A stretch of 64,000 nucleotides of DNA from an uncultured Flavobacteriales bacterium (GCA_937973685.1 CALJKJ010000043.1:1-64000); one strand, 5' to 3'; shown: positions 43,849 through 53,858, numbered from the stretch's first letter. Program-made: numbers and translations. Notes: generated from the letters alone by a model not told the origin.

Positions 43849-44202
43849 TTAGGTCGAAAACGCATCGGTGATGTGCTCAATTTTTGTGCGGTAATTGTTG
43901 TGAACAATCGACATTATATCGAAACGCACACTTGTTTGAATGTTTTTTGATTGGACGTAAAAATTGGCGCATTGGATAATTTGCCGTTGTTTTTTCTTAG
44001 TAACCGCCATCCAAGGTTCTCCAATTTCAGCTGTTTGGCGCGTTTTCACTTCAACGATAACCAATTCATTACCTTTTTCAGCAACAATATCAATTTCGTA
44101 TTTCAAATACCGAAAATTGGTCTGTCTGATAATGTAGCCCTCTTCTTTTAATTGTTTTTGCGCCATTAATTCGCCAAAAACTCCTAATTCGTGATCTGTC
44201 AT
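43849..44202 (-). CDS. YraN/UPF0102 family nuclease-fold protein
   Basis: A 117-residue protein with the family features LGVFGELMAQKQL, FRYLKYEIDIVAEKGNELVIVEVKTR (a PD-(D/E)xK-like core with EID, E and K) and VRFDIMSI. Holliday-junction-resolvase-like fold; cellular role not settled. Confidence 0.92.
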   Translation of the reverse strand: MTDHELGVFGELMAQKQLKEEGYIIRQTNFRYLKYEIDIVAEKGNELVIVEVKTRQTAEIGEPWMAVTKKKQRQIIQCANFYVQSKNIQTSVRFDIMSIVHNNYRTKIEHITDAFST

Positions 44203-44288
44203 GGTTCTTTTTCACTTTAAGATAGCGAAAAAGTTGTTTTCCATCAACAAATCAATATTGGTTTTTTTCTCAAAGAATGAGAGTTTTT

Positions 44289-45986
44289 TTATCGTGGATT
44301 GAATTGTTGGTTACCTCCCATGATTACTTGTTGCCCTTCTTTGAATTCTTTTTCAACGATTACTTTGCCGTTTTTATCATACATTCGAAAAGTGCCATCA
44401 CGCAATCCGTTTTTGTAGAAACATTCTGAAATCAACGCGCCTTTTCGATCGTATTCTGCCATCAATCCGTTTAATTTGCCGTCTTTGAAATGCGTGATGT
44501 TGTTGGGGATTTTTCCTCCTGGGTAATAAGCAATCCATTCGCCGTCTTTTTCCCCGTTTTTATAGGTGCCTTGTTCCGTTCGCTTGTAATCTTTTTGAGA
44601 AAAAGAAATCCACTCTCCGTGTTTTACGCTTTCAATCGATTCCATATCTTTCAACGGGCCGTATTCGATTTTAGATTTAACAGTAATGATTTTATACGAA
44701 CCAACATCTTTTGGTTTTCCATTTTCAAATAATTCTGTCCATTCTCCCGTTTTCAATCCATCTTCATAATTTCCAGTTGCTTTTAATTTTCCGCTAGGAT
44801 AATAGGATTTCCAGAGTCCATTGAGCAAGCCTTTTTTGAAAGTTGTTTCGTTTTTGAGTTTACCATTTTCCCAATAATTTTTCCAAAGACCTTCTTCTTT
44901 TCCGTTTTTATAAACTCCTGACATGAGAAGCGTTTCGTCTTCGTACCACGTTTCCCAAAGTCCGTTTTTCAAGTCGTTTTCAAAAGTACCTTGCTTAAAC
45001 AACGTACCATTTTTGTAATAATATGTCCAAGTCCCTGTTTTTTTATCGGCTTCATAATTTGCATAGTAGGAAACTTCACCGGTTGGATACCAATAGGTCC
45101 ATTTGCCATCTTGTAAATCGTTTTTGAACGTCCCTTCCATGTCTTTTTTGCCATTATTGGCATACCATGTCCAGATGCCCGATTTTTTACCAGCTTCGTA
45201 ATATCCCTCGACGTTTAATCGGTTTTTATCAAAGTAATATTGGTATTTTCCTTGCAGAACTCCGTTTTTATAATTTGAAATTTTCTCCAAATCACCAGTA
45301 TAGTACCAATACGTCCACGTGCTATCTTTTTCGCCATTTGTAAATTTACCGGCAATCAGTTTGTATCCGTAAATACTATATTCTTCAAAGGGTCCGTTTT
45401 TTAAACCGTTTTTATAATTGTACCATTCTTTGTCTGCTCCGGTGTTAAAGAAGGTGTAAAGCGCACCATTTCCTTCGCTAACAGTTTGTGTGTGTAAACT
45501 ATCAGGCAACCAAAAAGCCATGATATAGTTGATGCTGTCTTTTACTTCTTCGATTAATTTTGTTTTACCGGTTACATAGTTGTATTGCCATTGACCTACA
45601 GGTTCGTTTTTGGTATAATTTCCTGAAATTGCCAATGTACCATTCTCAAACCATTCGCGGTAAACACTATCTTGTAAGTCGTTTTTAAAATAACCTTCTT
45701 TGTGTAATTTACCATTTGCAAAGTAGGAAAGTACCGGACCGTTCAATTTTTCGCGGTAGTATGCTCTTTTTTCTACTAGATTTCCATCTTTATCGTAATA
45801 CATCCAAACACCATGTTTTTCGGTCGTTTCACCTAACAAATCTTTGTAATAGCAACCTTTTGATGCGACTTTCTTCTGTTCGAAATCGTAGTAAAAACGG
45901 ACTTCTTTGGTCGTGTTTTCGCGTTTGATTTCTTGTCCAAACACTGTAAGGTTGATCAAAAAGGAAAGTAGCAATAAGTATTTCAT
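44289..45986 (-). CDS. Secreted MORN-repeat (MORN_2) protein
   Basis: A 565-residue protein with a signal peptide (ending TVFGQ) followed almost entirely by about 20 MORN_2-type repeats of about 23 residues (pattern NGxWxYYYxNGxLxxExxYxxG), as in YwqK-like proteins. Examples are GIWTWYANNGKKDMEGTF and GLWETWYEDETLLMSGVY. Such arrays form extended beta-hairpin surfaces; in Bacteroidota they are exported, with unknown partners. It is likely transcribed alone. Confidence 0.9.
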   Translation of the reverse strand: MKYLLLLSFLINLTVFGQEIKRENTTKEVRFYYDFEQKKVASKGCYYKDLLGETTEKHGVWMYYDKDGNLVEKRAYYREKLNGPVLSYFANGKLHKEGYFKNDLQDSVYREWFENGTLAISGNYTKNEPVGQWQYNYVTGKTKLIEEVKDSINYIMAFWLPDSLHTQTVSEGNGALYTFFNTGADKEWYNYKNGLKNGPFEEYSIYGYKLIAGKFTNGEKDSTWTYWYYTGDLEKISNYKNGVLQGKYQYYFDKNRLNVEGYYEAGKKSGIWTWYANNGKKDMEGTFKNDLQDGKWTYWYPTGEVSYYANYEADKKTGTWTYYYKNGTLFKQGTFENDLKNGLWETWYEDETLLMSGVYKNGKEEGLWKNYWENGKLKNETTFKKGLLNGLWKSYYPSGKLKATGNYEDGLKTGEWTELFENGKPKDVGSYKIITVKSKIEYGPLKDMESIESVKHGEWISFSQKDYKRTEQGTYKNGEKDGEWIAYYPGGKIPNNITHFKDGKLNGLMAEYDRKGALISECFYKNGLRDGTFRMYDKNGKVIVEKEFKEGQQVIMGGNQQFNPR

Positions 45987-46038
45987 ACTGTTGAATAAGT
46001 TGTGTGTATAATGAAAAAAGTCGTGTTTTGTTACGGTA

Positions 46039-46722
46039 TTATTGGATCCATTCGAGCAATCCTTTTAGAAACAGAAAAACCCCAGTGACCAAGATAATAA
46101 GCCCTGTTAAACGGTTTAACAATGTTAAAAGTTTTTCTGTGATAAAGGGACGTAGTTTTTTGGCGCCAATAATTTTCAGGACATCAATTGTAAAGAAAGT
46201 GATTAAAATTACTGCGATATAAATTAAAATGTGTTCGCCAAGTGCACTGTCATTTGATTTTTTCGCGCCCAAAGTAATAACAGAAAACCAATAAAAAATC
46301 ACTGCTGGATTCGCAAAATTGAGAAAAAATCCTTTTAGTCCAAGCATCCAATAATCTTTCTTTTGATTGATTACTTCTTGTTCTTCTTGGATGTCAGATT
46401 TTGGTTTTTTTATCAAGGTTACTATACCAAATCCGACAAAAATCAGACCGCCAAAAACCCGAAACAAGTATGAATTATCACCAGATGTAAGGCTGGAAAC
46501 TTGCGCAAAGAAGAAGTAAGCGATAGCAATGTAAATCAGATCAGAAAGCAACACACCCAAGTCGAATGAAAGTGCTGCTCGGATACCTTTTCGGATGCTT
46601 GTTTCAAGAAGAATGAAGAACACAGGTCCAATCATAATGCTCAAAATAAAGCCAGTAACAATTGCTTTAACGATTAAATCTAACAAATCTCTATTTTTTG
46701 AGTTCCTCACAAATATAACCAA
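46039..46722 (-). CDS. LysE-family exporter
   Basis: A 227-residue inner-membrane protein with six helices and the LysE/RhtB signature GPVFFILLETSIRKGIRAALSFDLGVLLSDLIY interrupted across residues 30-60, plus NFANPAVIFYWFSV. The start is uncertain: TTG 46722, GTG 46710 and TTG 46686 are all in frame with no ATG nearby. Substrate is probably an amino acid or similar small molecule. Confidence 0.88.
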   Translation of the reverse strand: MVIFVRNSKNRDLLDLIVKAIVTGFILSIMIGPVFFILLETSIRKGIRAALSFDLGVLLSDLIYIAIAYFFFAQVSSLTSGDNSYLFRVFGGLIFVGFGIVTLIKKPKSDIQEEQEVINQKKDYWMLGLKGFFLNFANPAVIFYWFSVITLGAKKSNDSALGEHILIYIAVILITFFTIDVLKIIGAKKLRPFITEKLLTLLNRLTGLIILVTGVFLFLKGLLEWIQ

Positions 46723-46845
46723 AAAATGGTATTTTCATGAATGAACGGGGTAACAAAAGTGTCATTTGGCGCCGTTTACGGTCTTTTTTTTCAGGAAAGT
46801 AGTAAATTTCGTTCGCTGAATTGAAAGAAACTCAAATGAAGTCAT

Positions 46846-46853
46846 TACATTTG
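46846..46853 (+). promoter_or_regulatory. -7 element upstream of the 46905 gene
   Basis: A perfect TACATTTG 51 bases before the ATG, with a TTG 22 nt upstream (46821-46823) as an imperfect -33. Confidence 0.5.
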
Positions 46854-46904
46854 CACGTCTTGATTCATTGAATTTTAAGATAACAGTTCGAAAAAGCAAA
46901 AAGT

Positions 46905-47264
46905 ATGAAAACGGGCATTGCCAACAAAAAATTAGAAGCAATCATTTCCAGTGTGGAAAAAGACGGGATTTTATATTCAGGTGTGATTGAAGATTTGAAA
47001 GAATTGCGTGAGCAAGCCTTGAAAGAACAAGACCCTTTGGTTGTGAAAGTGTTACGTCTTACTTATGAGTTTTTACAAGACAGAAATGCTTTTGATGTGC
47101 AAGCGCAATACGAAGAAGACGAAGAAGAAAATGAATACCCAATTGAAATTGAAGACAAAGAAAATTTCTTGTATTTGTTGAATTTGTTGAAAAACGCAGA
47201 GCACAAGATTAACCGCGAAGAGATCAAAGATTACCGAACAGCTTTGAAAGAAGAGTTGTACTAA
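46905..47264 (+). CDS. Conserved-looking acidic helical protein
   Basis: A 119-residue protein, predicted all-helical and acidic, with a glutamate-rich stretch around residue 70 (EEDEEENEYPIEIEDKEN). No signal peptide or membrane segment. No family recognised. It has its own promoter-like element and a strong terminator, so it is likely a real single-gene unit. Confidence 0.65.
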   Translation: MKTGIANKKLEAIISSVEKDGILYSGVIEDLKELREQALKEQDPLVVKVLRLTYEFLQDRNAFDVQAQYEEDEEENEYPIEIEDKENFLYLLNLLKNAEHKINREEIKDYRTALKEELY

Positions 47265-47286
47265 TCTTATTCGAAATAATTATTGT

Positions 47287-47314
47287 AAAGCATGTCGGTT
47301 GGCATGCTTTTTTT
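47287..47314 (+). terminator. Terminator after the 46905 gene
   Basis: Stem AAAGCATG (47287-47294) / CATGCTTT (47303-47310), 8-nt loop, then T. It may serve both convergent genes. Confidence 0.8.
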
Positions 47315-48029
47315 AGTTGCTGAATTTGTATTTTAGGATACAATAAATAGCTCTAAATCCATCTTTCCAGCCTATTTTTTTACCTTCATCATACGTTCTT
47401 CCGTAATAGGAAATCCCAACCTCATAAATACGAATTGGTTTAATTTTTGCCAGTTTCGCAGTGATTTCTGGTTCAATACCAAAACGCTTTTCCTTGATTG
47501 TTAATTGTTTCGCAATGCTTGTGCGGATCAACTTGTAACATGTTTCCATGTCAGTCAAATTCAAATTCGTCATCATGTTTGACAAATTCGTTAAAAACTT
47601 GTTGCCGATAGAATGCCAATAGAACAGAATGCGGTGCGGTTGATGACCGATAAAACGGGAACCATAAACAACGTCTGCATTATCAACAAATACTGGTTTT
47701 AATAGCAAGTTGTATTCTGATGGATCGTATTCCAAATCAGCATCTTGGATGATTAAGTAATCGCCAGAACACTCTTGTATTGCTCTGTTGATAGCAGCAC
47801 CTTTGCCTTGATTAGTTGGCTGATTGAACAAACGAATCATCATCCCGTCGTTTGCTTGCATGTATGCTTCAATTTTAGCAACGGTATCGTCTGAAGAGCA
47901 ATCATTGACGATGATAATTTCTTTTTCAATTTCATTGTCAAGAACAACTGCTTTGATTTTATCTAAAATTAAATGGATGGTAGCTCCCTCGTTGTATGCG
48001 GGAATTAATATCGAAAGTTTTTGAATCAT
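47313..48029 (-). CDS. Family 2 glycosyltransferase (dolichyl/polyprenyl-phosphate-type)
   Basis: A 238-residue GT-A enzyme with SILIPAYNEGATIHLIL, the nucleotide-binding VNDCSSDDT and the metal site QDADLEYDP, then the GSRF segment. There are no membrane helices. It resembles polyprenyl-phosphate-mannose/glucose synthases (DPM1). It lies in the minus-strand operon 3 bases after the CoA-transferase subunit B; such synthases feed GT-C transferases, and a GT-C-like protein is encoded two genes upstream. Confidence 0.9.
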   Translation of the reverse strand: MIQKLSILIPAYNEGATIHLILDKIKAVVLDNEIEKEIIIVNDCSSDDTVAKIEAYMQANDGMMIRLFNQPTNQGKGAAINRAIQECSGDYLIIQDADLEYDPSEYNLLLKPVFVDNADVVYGSRFIGHQPHRILFYWHSIGNKFLTNLSNMMTNLNLTDMETCYKLIRTSIAKQLTIKEKRFGIEPEITAKLAKIKPIRIYEVGISYYGRTYDEGKKIGWKDGFRAIYCILKYKFSN

Positions 48030-48032
48030 CGC

Positions 48033-48689
48033 TTACAGAGTCATTTCTGGTACAAAATCTGGAACTACAAGGTCGCCCTCAGTTTTTGAAATAATTTCTT
48101 CGACAGAAACACCTGGTGCTCGTTCTATTAAATGAAATTTATTGTCTTTGATTTCGAGAACAGCCAATTCGGTGACAACCTTTTTCACACAACCTACACC
48201 AGTTAACGGAAGTGTACATGCTTTTAAGATTTTAGATTCTCCAGCTTTGTTGGAGTGCATCATGGCAACAATGATATTTTCAGCTGATGCGACTAAGTCC
48301 ATCGCTCCTCCCATGCCTTTTACCATTTTACCTGGAATTTTCCAATTGGCAATATCTCCATTTTGAGCTACTTCCATAGCTCCCAAAACTGTCAATTGCA
48401 CGTGTTGTCCACGAATCATTGCAAACGATGTAGCTGAATCGAAAAACGATGCACCCGGCAAGGTGGTGATTGTTTGTTTGCCAGCGTTGATTAGGTCTGC
48501 ATCTTCTTCTCCTTCAAATGGAAAAGGACCCATTCCTAGTACGCCATTTTCGGATTGAAACTCGACTTCAATATCATTATTGACAAAGTTCGCTACCAAT
48601 GTCGGAATACCAATTCCAAGATTGACATACCATCCACTTTGTATTTCTTGTGCAATGCGTTTTGCTATACCGTTTTTATCTAGTGCCAT
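48033..48689 (-). CDS. scoB: 3-oxoacid CoA-transferase subunit B
   Basis: A 218-residue subunit with KRIAQEIQSGWYVNLGIGIP, the catalytic Glu in SENGVLGMGP, and MVKGMGGAMDLV. Together with subunit A it transfers CoA from succinyl-CoA to acetoacetate or a similar 3-oxoacid. The A subunit is not adjacent: a 596-codon membrane protein gene separates them. Confidence 0.94.
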   Translation of the reverse strand: MALDKNGIAKRIAQEIQSGWYVNLGIGIPTLVANFVNNDIEVEFQSENGVLGMGPFPFEGEEDADLINAGKQTITTLPGASFFDSATSFAMIRGQHVQLTVLGAMEVAQNGDIANWKIPGKMVKGMGGAMDLVASAENIIVAMMHSNKAGESKILKACTLPLTGVGCVKKVVTELAVLEIKDNKFHLIERAPGVSVEEIISKTEGDLVVPDFVPEMTL

Positions 48690-48693
48690 GTTG

Positions 48694-50484
48694 CTAATTT
48701 AATTCAAAGAATTTGATTCTACTAGTTTTAAGTTGAATTGCTGCTTTTTGGGGATTCCAAATATAAATTTTCAGCAGCTTTTCATTTTCTCCTATTTTCT
48801 TGAACGAATACGTTTGTTGAAACGTTTTGTTTTGAGGTTTATTACCTAAAAACCAACGCAGGTTTTGAGTATCATAACGAACAGGCTGTTGTTGTTCGTC
48901 TTCTGTTGTGATGACAAAATTTGCGGTGTTTATTCGTTTATTTGTAATAAAACGACTTTCGATTACAACTTTTATTAATTTATTTCTCCAGGAAGGATCA
49001 ATGGTACAATGGTAACAATCGACAAACTCGGCTGTTGTTTTTTTGCCCTTGACAAGTGTGTCAAATAAGAGTTTCTGAGAAAAATCATTTTTTCTCTTGT
49101 ACGCGCAATAAGTACTTTCTTTATCCGAAGCAAATAGTTGATAGTTTACAGCTGTTTTTGGGTCGTGATAGATTGTTGATTTTGTTACCACGACATCAAA
49201 ATAAGGTGCAAATGCTCCAATAGCTTGTCCAATTTGTTTGGTGGAATTAGTGTTATTTCGTTCGTGTAAGGAGTAGGTTAATTGCATTATTGGATAAAGA
49301 CCAAGCGTTTCACCTGCATGAAGTTGCGCACGTATTTTCTTGAAAAATTCAGGAGTCATTCTGTCATCGGGAGAAAAAACAGAAGTTGTTAAATTCATTT
49401 GGTATAGGAAGCTGAGAGGAAAAAACAACAAGCAAACAAGTGCAAATTTTGTCTTAGGATGTTGACCAATTAATTGCATGAAAAGTAAGATGATAAGCGG
49501 CACAAAATACATAGCCGCGCGATCTTCAGGATAGTTCACGTGCATTACTTTTGCCAAAAATAGGATGCCAATAATATTGCCGCCGATTAAGTACAATAAG
49601 AGTGTTTCGTTGTTTGCAAGCGCATTTTTAAACGACGTGCGTCGGATGTTTCGAATCACCATAAATGCACCAATAAATGCACTGCAAATAAATGCGATTT
49701 TCAACCAATTTTTGTTATAAAAAAGCACGTACTTCGTTACTGTTTTCCCAGTAACCTCCCATAAACCAGCGAGACTTCCGTAATAGAGTGCGCCGGCTTC
49801 TTTTAATTCGAATGAAAATTGAATGAGCGGAAGTAGTAACAAACAGCACAGCGCAATACAACCCGCAAGTTTTATCCGTTGTTTTTTTGTCCACTCCGTC
49901 CAATGGAAACCAATGAAAATAATGCAGTAAGAAATGATTAATAAACTGATGACCAAGTAGGTGAGATTGGCAAAAACACTGAGATTTAGCAGTAACAAAC
50001 AACTAATGAAATGCTTAATTTTTTTTTCTTCCAGAAAGTTGATTAGATAATACAATGCGCTGAAAAACAGTCCAATTGCTAGCCCATAACCCCGGGTATA
50101 ACTGAAGTAGTCTGTTATCCAAGGGATTGTATTGAGTGCAATAAAACCGAGGTATTTCCAATTTCCAAAAGTAAATTTTTCGATGATTCCTTTAGTAGCA
50201 AAAAAATAAGCGATAAAAGCCAATAGGGAGGGTAAGCGAAATAAAAAAAAGTGTTCGCCGAAATTCCTGTAAAAGAAATATCCAAGCCAACTATTAAATA
50301 AGTGATTGTTTGCATCTTTCAAGGCTTGATCACCCCAAATTTCACCTGTTTCGATGTAATGATAAAACGTAGCTACTTCGTCGTGCATAGGTGCGACAAA
50401 CCATGCGCGCAACAAAAAGTAGGACATTAAGAAAATGAAAAACGTTCCGAATAGGATGTTTTTGGTTGAAAGCTTACTCAGCAT
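48694..50484 (-). CDS. GT-C-like multi-pass membrane protein
   Basis: A 596-residue protein with about ten transmembrane helices up to residue 390 and a C-terminal soluble domain of about 200 residues. The first loop carries MHDEVATFYHY, a position and Asp-Glu pair like the catalytic loop of GT-C transferases (PMT/ArnT type), followed by a DANNHLFNSWLGY segment. A donor would be a polyprenyl-phosphate sugar, consistent with the family 2 glycosyltransferase in the same operon. It lies 4-6 bases from both CoA-transferase genes. Confidence 0.7.
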   Translation of the reverse strand: MLSKLSTKNILFGTFFIFLMSYFLLRAWFVAPMHDEVATFYHYIETGEIWGDQALKDANNHLFNSWLGYFFYRNFGEHFFLFRLPSLLAFIAYFFATKGIIEKFTFGNWKYLGFIALNTIPWITDYFSYTRGYGLAIGLFFSALYYLINFLEEKKIKHFISCLLLLNLSVFANLTYLVISLLIISYCIIFIGFHWTEWTKKQRIKLAGCIALCCLLLLPLIQFSFELKEAGALYYGSLAGLWEVTGKTVTKYVLFYNKNWLKIAFICSAFIGAFMVIRNIRRTSFKNALANNETLLLYLIGGNIIGILFLAKVMHVNYPEDRAAMYFVPLIILLFMQLIGQHPKTKFALVCLLFFPLSFLYQMNLTTSVFSPDDRMTPEFFKKIRAQLHAGETLGLYPIMQLTYSLHERNNTNSTKQIGQAIGAFAPYFDVVVTKSTIYHDPKTAVNYQLFASDKESTYCAYKRKNDFSQKLLFDTLVKGKKTTAEFVDCYHCTIDPSWRNKLIKVVIESRFITNKRINTANFVITTEDEQQQPVRYDTQNLRWFLGNKPQNKTFQQTYSFKKIGENEKLLKIYIWNPQKAAIQLKTSRIKFFELN

Positions 50485-50490
50485 TCGCGT

Positions 50491-51186
50491 TTATTTTTGA
50501 CGAACGGTACGTTGTTCAATACGTTTTTCAAATTTCTCACCTTTAAAAATGCGCTGAACATAAATACCAGGAGTATGAATTTCGTTGGGATTGAGTTCTC
50601 CTGCTGGAACTAATTCTTCCACTTCTACAACCGTTATTTTACCAGCTGTCGCCATCATGGGATTGAAATTGCGTGCAGTTGCTTTGAAAACCAAATTTCC
50701 TTCAGTATCACCTTTCCATGCTTTTACCAATGAGAAATCAGCAGTTAATGCATGCTCTAAAATATGCCATTTGCCATTGAATAAACGCGCCTCTTTGCCT
50801 TCAGCTACTTCTGTCCCATAACCTGCGGGCGTGAAGAAAGCAGGAATACCTGCGCCACCAGCACGACAGCGTTCTGCTAATGTTCCTTGTGGAATTAATT
50901 CAACTTCCAATTCACCTGATAACATTTGGCGTTCAAATTCATCATTCTCTCCTACGTAAGAGGAAATCATTTTTTTGACTTGTTTGTTTTGTAGTAATAA
51001 ACCTAAACCAAAATCGTCTACACCAGCATTGTTTGAGATACACGTTAAGTCTTTGATGCCACTTTTAGCAAGTTGGGCGATTGCATTTTCTGGAATCCCA
51101 CATAATCCAAATCCACCCACCATTAAAGTCATTCCATCTTCGATTCCAGCAATTGCTTCCTCGACATTGTTTACTACTTTGTTCAT
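50491..51186 (-). CDS. scoA: 3-oxoacid CoA-transferase subunit A
   Basis: A 231-residue subunit with the family's GMTLMVGGFGLCGIPE, the SNNAGVDDFGLG region, and PQGTLAERCRAGGAGIPAFFTPAGYGT. Its ATG overlaps the PBP1A stop by one base. It is co-oriented with scoB but separated from it by the membrane protein. Confidence 0.94.
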   Translation of the reverse strand: MNKVVNNVEEAIAGIEDGMTLMVGGFGLCGIPENAIAQLAKSGIKDLTCISNNAGVDDFGLGLLLQNKQVKKMISSYVGENDEFERQMLSGELEVELIPQGTLAERCRAGGAGIPAFFTPAGYGTEVAEGKEARLFNGKWHILEHALTADFSLVKAWKGDTEGNLVFKATARNFNPMMATAGKITVVEVEELVPAGELNPNEIHTPGIYVQRIFKGEKFEKRIEQRTVRQK

Positions 51187-53702
51187 TATTCAAAAATTAT
51201 CGTTCCCGAATTCGTTAATGTGGTATCTTCTTCAGCAGGAGAATATTCTGTTCCTGTTAAGTTGAATACCGATTCATCATAATCTTTAGGAACTTTGAAA
51301 TCAGTTGTTGAAATTCCAATTTTCGGATCTTTGTAAATTTTATTCATGTAGTAGCCATAAATAGGCAAGGCAGTTCGCGCTCCTTGACCTTGATCAGTTG
51401 ATCGGAAACGAACACCTCTGTTTTCGGCACCAACCCAAACACCCGTCGCCAAATCTGGAGTAAGTCCAATGAACCAACCGTCGGAATTGTTTTGGGTTGT
51501 TCCTGTTTTACCTGCAGTTGGATAAATGATGTTTCCATATTCAGAACCACCGCGTAAACGACTTGCGGTTCCACCTTCAACCACACCTTTCATCATTTTT
51601 AAGATGGTGTAAGCTACTTTTTCGTTGAGTACTTCTTTGGAATAATTTTTAGCACTGTAAATTACGTTACCTGCACGGTCTTCGATGCGCAAAATACATG
51701 CTGGGCGGTTATAAATTCCACTGTTGACAAACGTTGCTTGTGCACCAACTAATTCATACAAGGATAAATCCATTGATCCCAAACACATGGCAGGAACTAC
51801 ATCACGATCGTTGAGTTCAATATCCATGTCGCGCATTAATTTTGCAACAGTAGATGGGCCAGCCATTCCCATTTGTTTCATGATATAAACAGCAACATTG
51901 TTTTTAGACATTGCCAATCCTTTTTTAATGGAAACTGTTCCACCACTTCCGCTTCCGTCCGAATTTTTTGGACACCACTGCCCATCCGGATTTCCAGCTG
52001 GGTCGAACAGATCAACACAGTATTGAATATCTGGAACCACCATACCTGGTTGTACCACATTGCGCATAATACCTGCTCCGTATACAAACGGTTTGATAGT
52101 TGAACCAACTTGACGTTTTCCTTGTCGCACGTGATCGTAAGCGAAGTAGTCAATATTTGCGCCACCTACCCACGCTTTCACAAAACCAGTGCTTGGTTCG
52201 ATCGAGATTAATCCAGCTTGTAAAAACGAGTTGTAATAGCGAATAGAATCATTTGGAGTCATGGATGTATCTCTTTCTCCATTCCAAGAGAAAACACGCA
52301 TATCTACTTCTGTTTCGAATGCTTTTTTTATTTCAGTTTCAGAGTAACCTTGCGCTTGCATGTTGATGTACCTGTTGGAACGACGCATGGAAGATATCAT
52401 GATATCATTTACTTCTTTATCAGACAATTTATCAGAAAAAGGCCAGTTCCGTAGACCTCTATTATTTGAGTTAAATTGCGGTTGTAGCGTTTCTTTCAAA
52501 TGTTTTTCCAAAGCGTATTCTGCATGTTCTTGCATATTGGCATTGATGGTTGTATAGATTTTTAATCCATCGCTGTAAATGTCCCAAGGCATGCCATCTT
52601 GACGTTTGTATTTCAAAGAACCATCTTCATTTTTCTCACTTAATAATTTGGAGATTTCACTACGTAATTGTTCCCTAAAATATGGAGCCGAACCTCTTTT
52701 ATGGTCAACGATTTGGTAATCGGTAACAAGCGGTTTTTTGCACAATACTTCGTATTCTTTTTGCGTTAATTTGTGGCGTAATGCTTCGTTTCCGTTATCA
52801 GAATTGATTAACCATTGTTTTAGAACGGTATTTCTTCTGTTTACAGCACGCAAACTGTCTTTTGCTCGAGCTTCGTTTATTGCTACTTGATCTACTTTGT
52901 TCGGTGAAATTCCTTGTTCGTCAGCAATTCGTTGGCGGTAATTGCGAATAGTAAACGAATACGGATTGTACAAGTCTGGGTTTTTACACATCCCAATAAG
53001 CATAGCAGCTTCCTCTTTTTTCAAATCCGCTGGGCGTTTGTTGAAGTAAACTTTTGCAGCATTAGCTATACCAACTGCATTGTACAAGAAATCGAATTGA
53101 TTCAAGTACATGGTGATAATTTCTTCTTTTGTGAAGCGTTTTTCGAGACGAGTTGCAATGATGTTTTCACGTGCTTTTTCGTTCAAACGGCGCCACATTC
53201 TTCCAATTCTTCCTTCCGAATCGCGTTCAACTTCTAATCCATTTGCACGCGCGAGTTCTTCGCGCTCTCGTATTTGTAATGTAAACAATTGTTTTGCTAA
53301 TTGCTGAGTAATTGTAGAAGCACCACCAGCACCACCAACATTCAAAATAGCGCGCCCAATTGCTTTAAAATCAGGTCCTGAATGTGCGTGAAAACGTTCG
53401 TCTTCAGTTGCAATTAACGCATCTGTAACATAGGGGCTGATTTTACGGTATTCAACGCTTGTTCGGTTGATTTTCCAATAGCGCCCAAGTTCTGTTTCAC
53501 CATCATCAGCTAAAATAACAGATGCAGAAAGTTCTGGTGGGTTATCCAACATTGCTACAGGAGGTAAGTCATCCTCCGATTGAAATAGTAACAAAGCAGC
53601 TACAAAATAAAGTGGAAACGTAGCAATTAACCAATAAGCATAAGTTGCTCGTTTGTGTTCTTTTTCAGTAAAGGAGTTATTTCCCTTGCTTGTATATGCC
53701 AT
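51186..53702 (-). CDS. Penicillin-binding protein 1A (bifunctional)
   Basis: An 838-residue peptidoglycan polymerase. N-terminal TM helix (about 24-42), glycosyltransferase GT51 domain (EDERFHAHSGPD, Glu100; GASTITQQLAKQLF; KRFTKEEIITMYLNQ), then transpeptidase domain with GSTIKPFVY, SKNN and KTGTTQNNSDGWFIG. Inner membrane. An extended region between domains is typical of Bacteroidota PBP1A. Confidence 0.96.
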   Translation of the reverse strand: MAYTSKGNNSFTEKEHKRATYAYWLIATFPLYFVAALLLFQSEDDLPPVAMLDNPPELSASVILADDGETELGRYWKINRTSVEYRKISPYVTDALIATEDERFHAHSGPDFKAIGRAILNVGGAGGASTITQQLAKQLFTLQIREREELARANGLEVERDSEGRIGRMWRRLNEKARENIIATRLEKRFTKEEIITMYLNQFDFLYNAVGIANAAKVYFNKRPADLKKEEAAMLIGMCKNPDLYNPYSFTIRNYRQRIADEQGISPNKVDQVAINEARAKDSLRAVNRRNTVLKQWLINSDNGNEALRHKLTQKEYEVLCKKPLVTDYQIVDHKRGSAPYFREQLRSEISKLLSEKNEDGSLKYKRQDGMPWDIYSDGLKIYTTINANMQEHAEYALEKHLKETLQPQFNSNNRGLRNWPFSDKLSDKEVNDIMISSMRRSNRYINMQAQGYSETEIKKAFETEVDMRVFSWNGERDTSMTPNDSIRYYNSFLQAGLISIEPSTGFVKAWVGGANIDYFAYDHVRQGKRQVGSTIKPFVYGAGIMRNVVQPGMVVPDIQYCVDLFDPAGNPDGQWCPKNSDGSGSGGTVSIKKGLAMSKNNVAVYIMKQMGMAGPSTVAKLMRDMDIELNDRDVVPAMCLGSMDLSLYELVGAQATFVNSGIYNRPACILRIEDRAGNVIYSAKNYSKEVLNEKVAYTILKMMKGVVEGGTASRLRGGSEYGNIIYPTAGKTGTTQNNSDGWFIGLTPDLATGVWVGAENRGVRFRSTDQGQGARTALPIYGYYMNKIYKDPKIGISTTDFKVPKDYDESVFNLTGTEYSPAEEDTTLTNSGTIIFE

Positions 53703-53858
53703 ATCAATGAATTGAATGAAAAATTAATCAACTGTTGAACAAATATCGTAAAATGTAGTCAAACATAGGTGGGATGAACAGATAGTTGCTAACAATTTTT
53801 AGCTAAAAAACTAAAAATTTTGTTCTATTGACGAGTCTATTAAATATTGAAAAGAAAA

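Noticed and set aside
46737..46802. 21-codon basic open frame (MNERGNKS...) upstream of the 46905 gene
   Set aside because: Very short, overlaps the promoter region of both neighbours, and has no coupling or homology that I can recognise.
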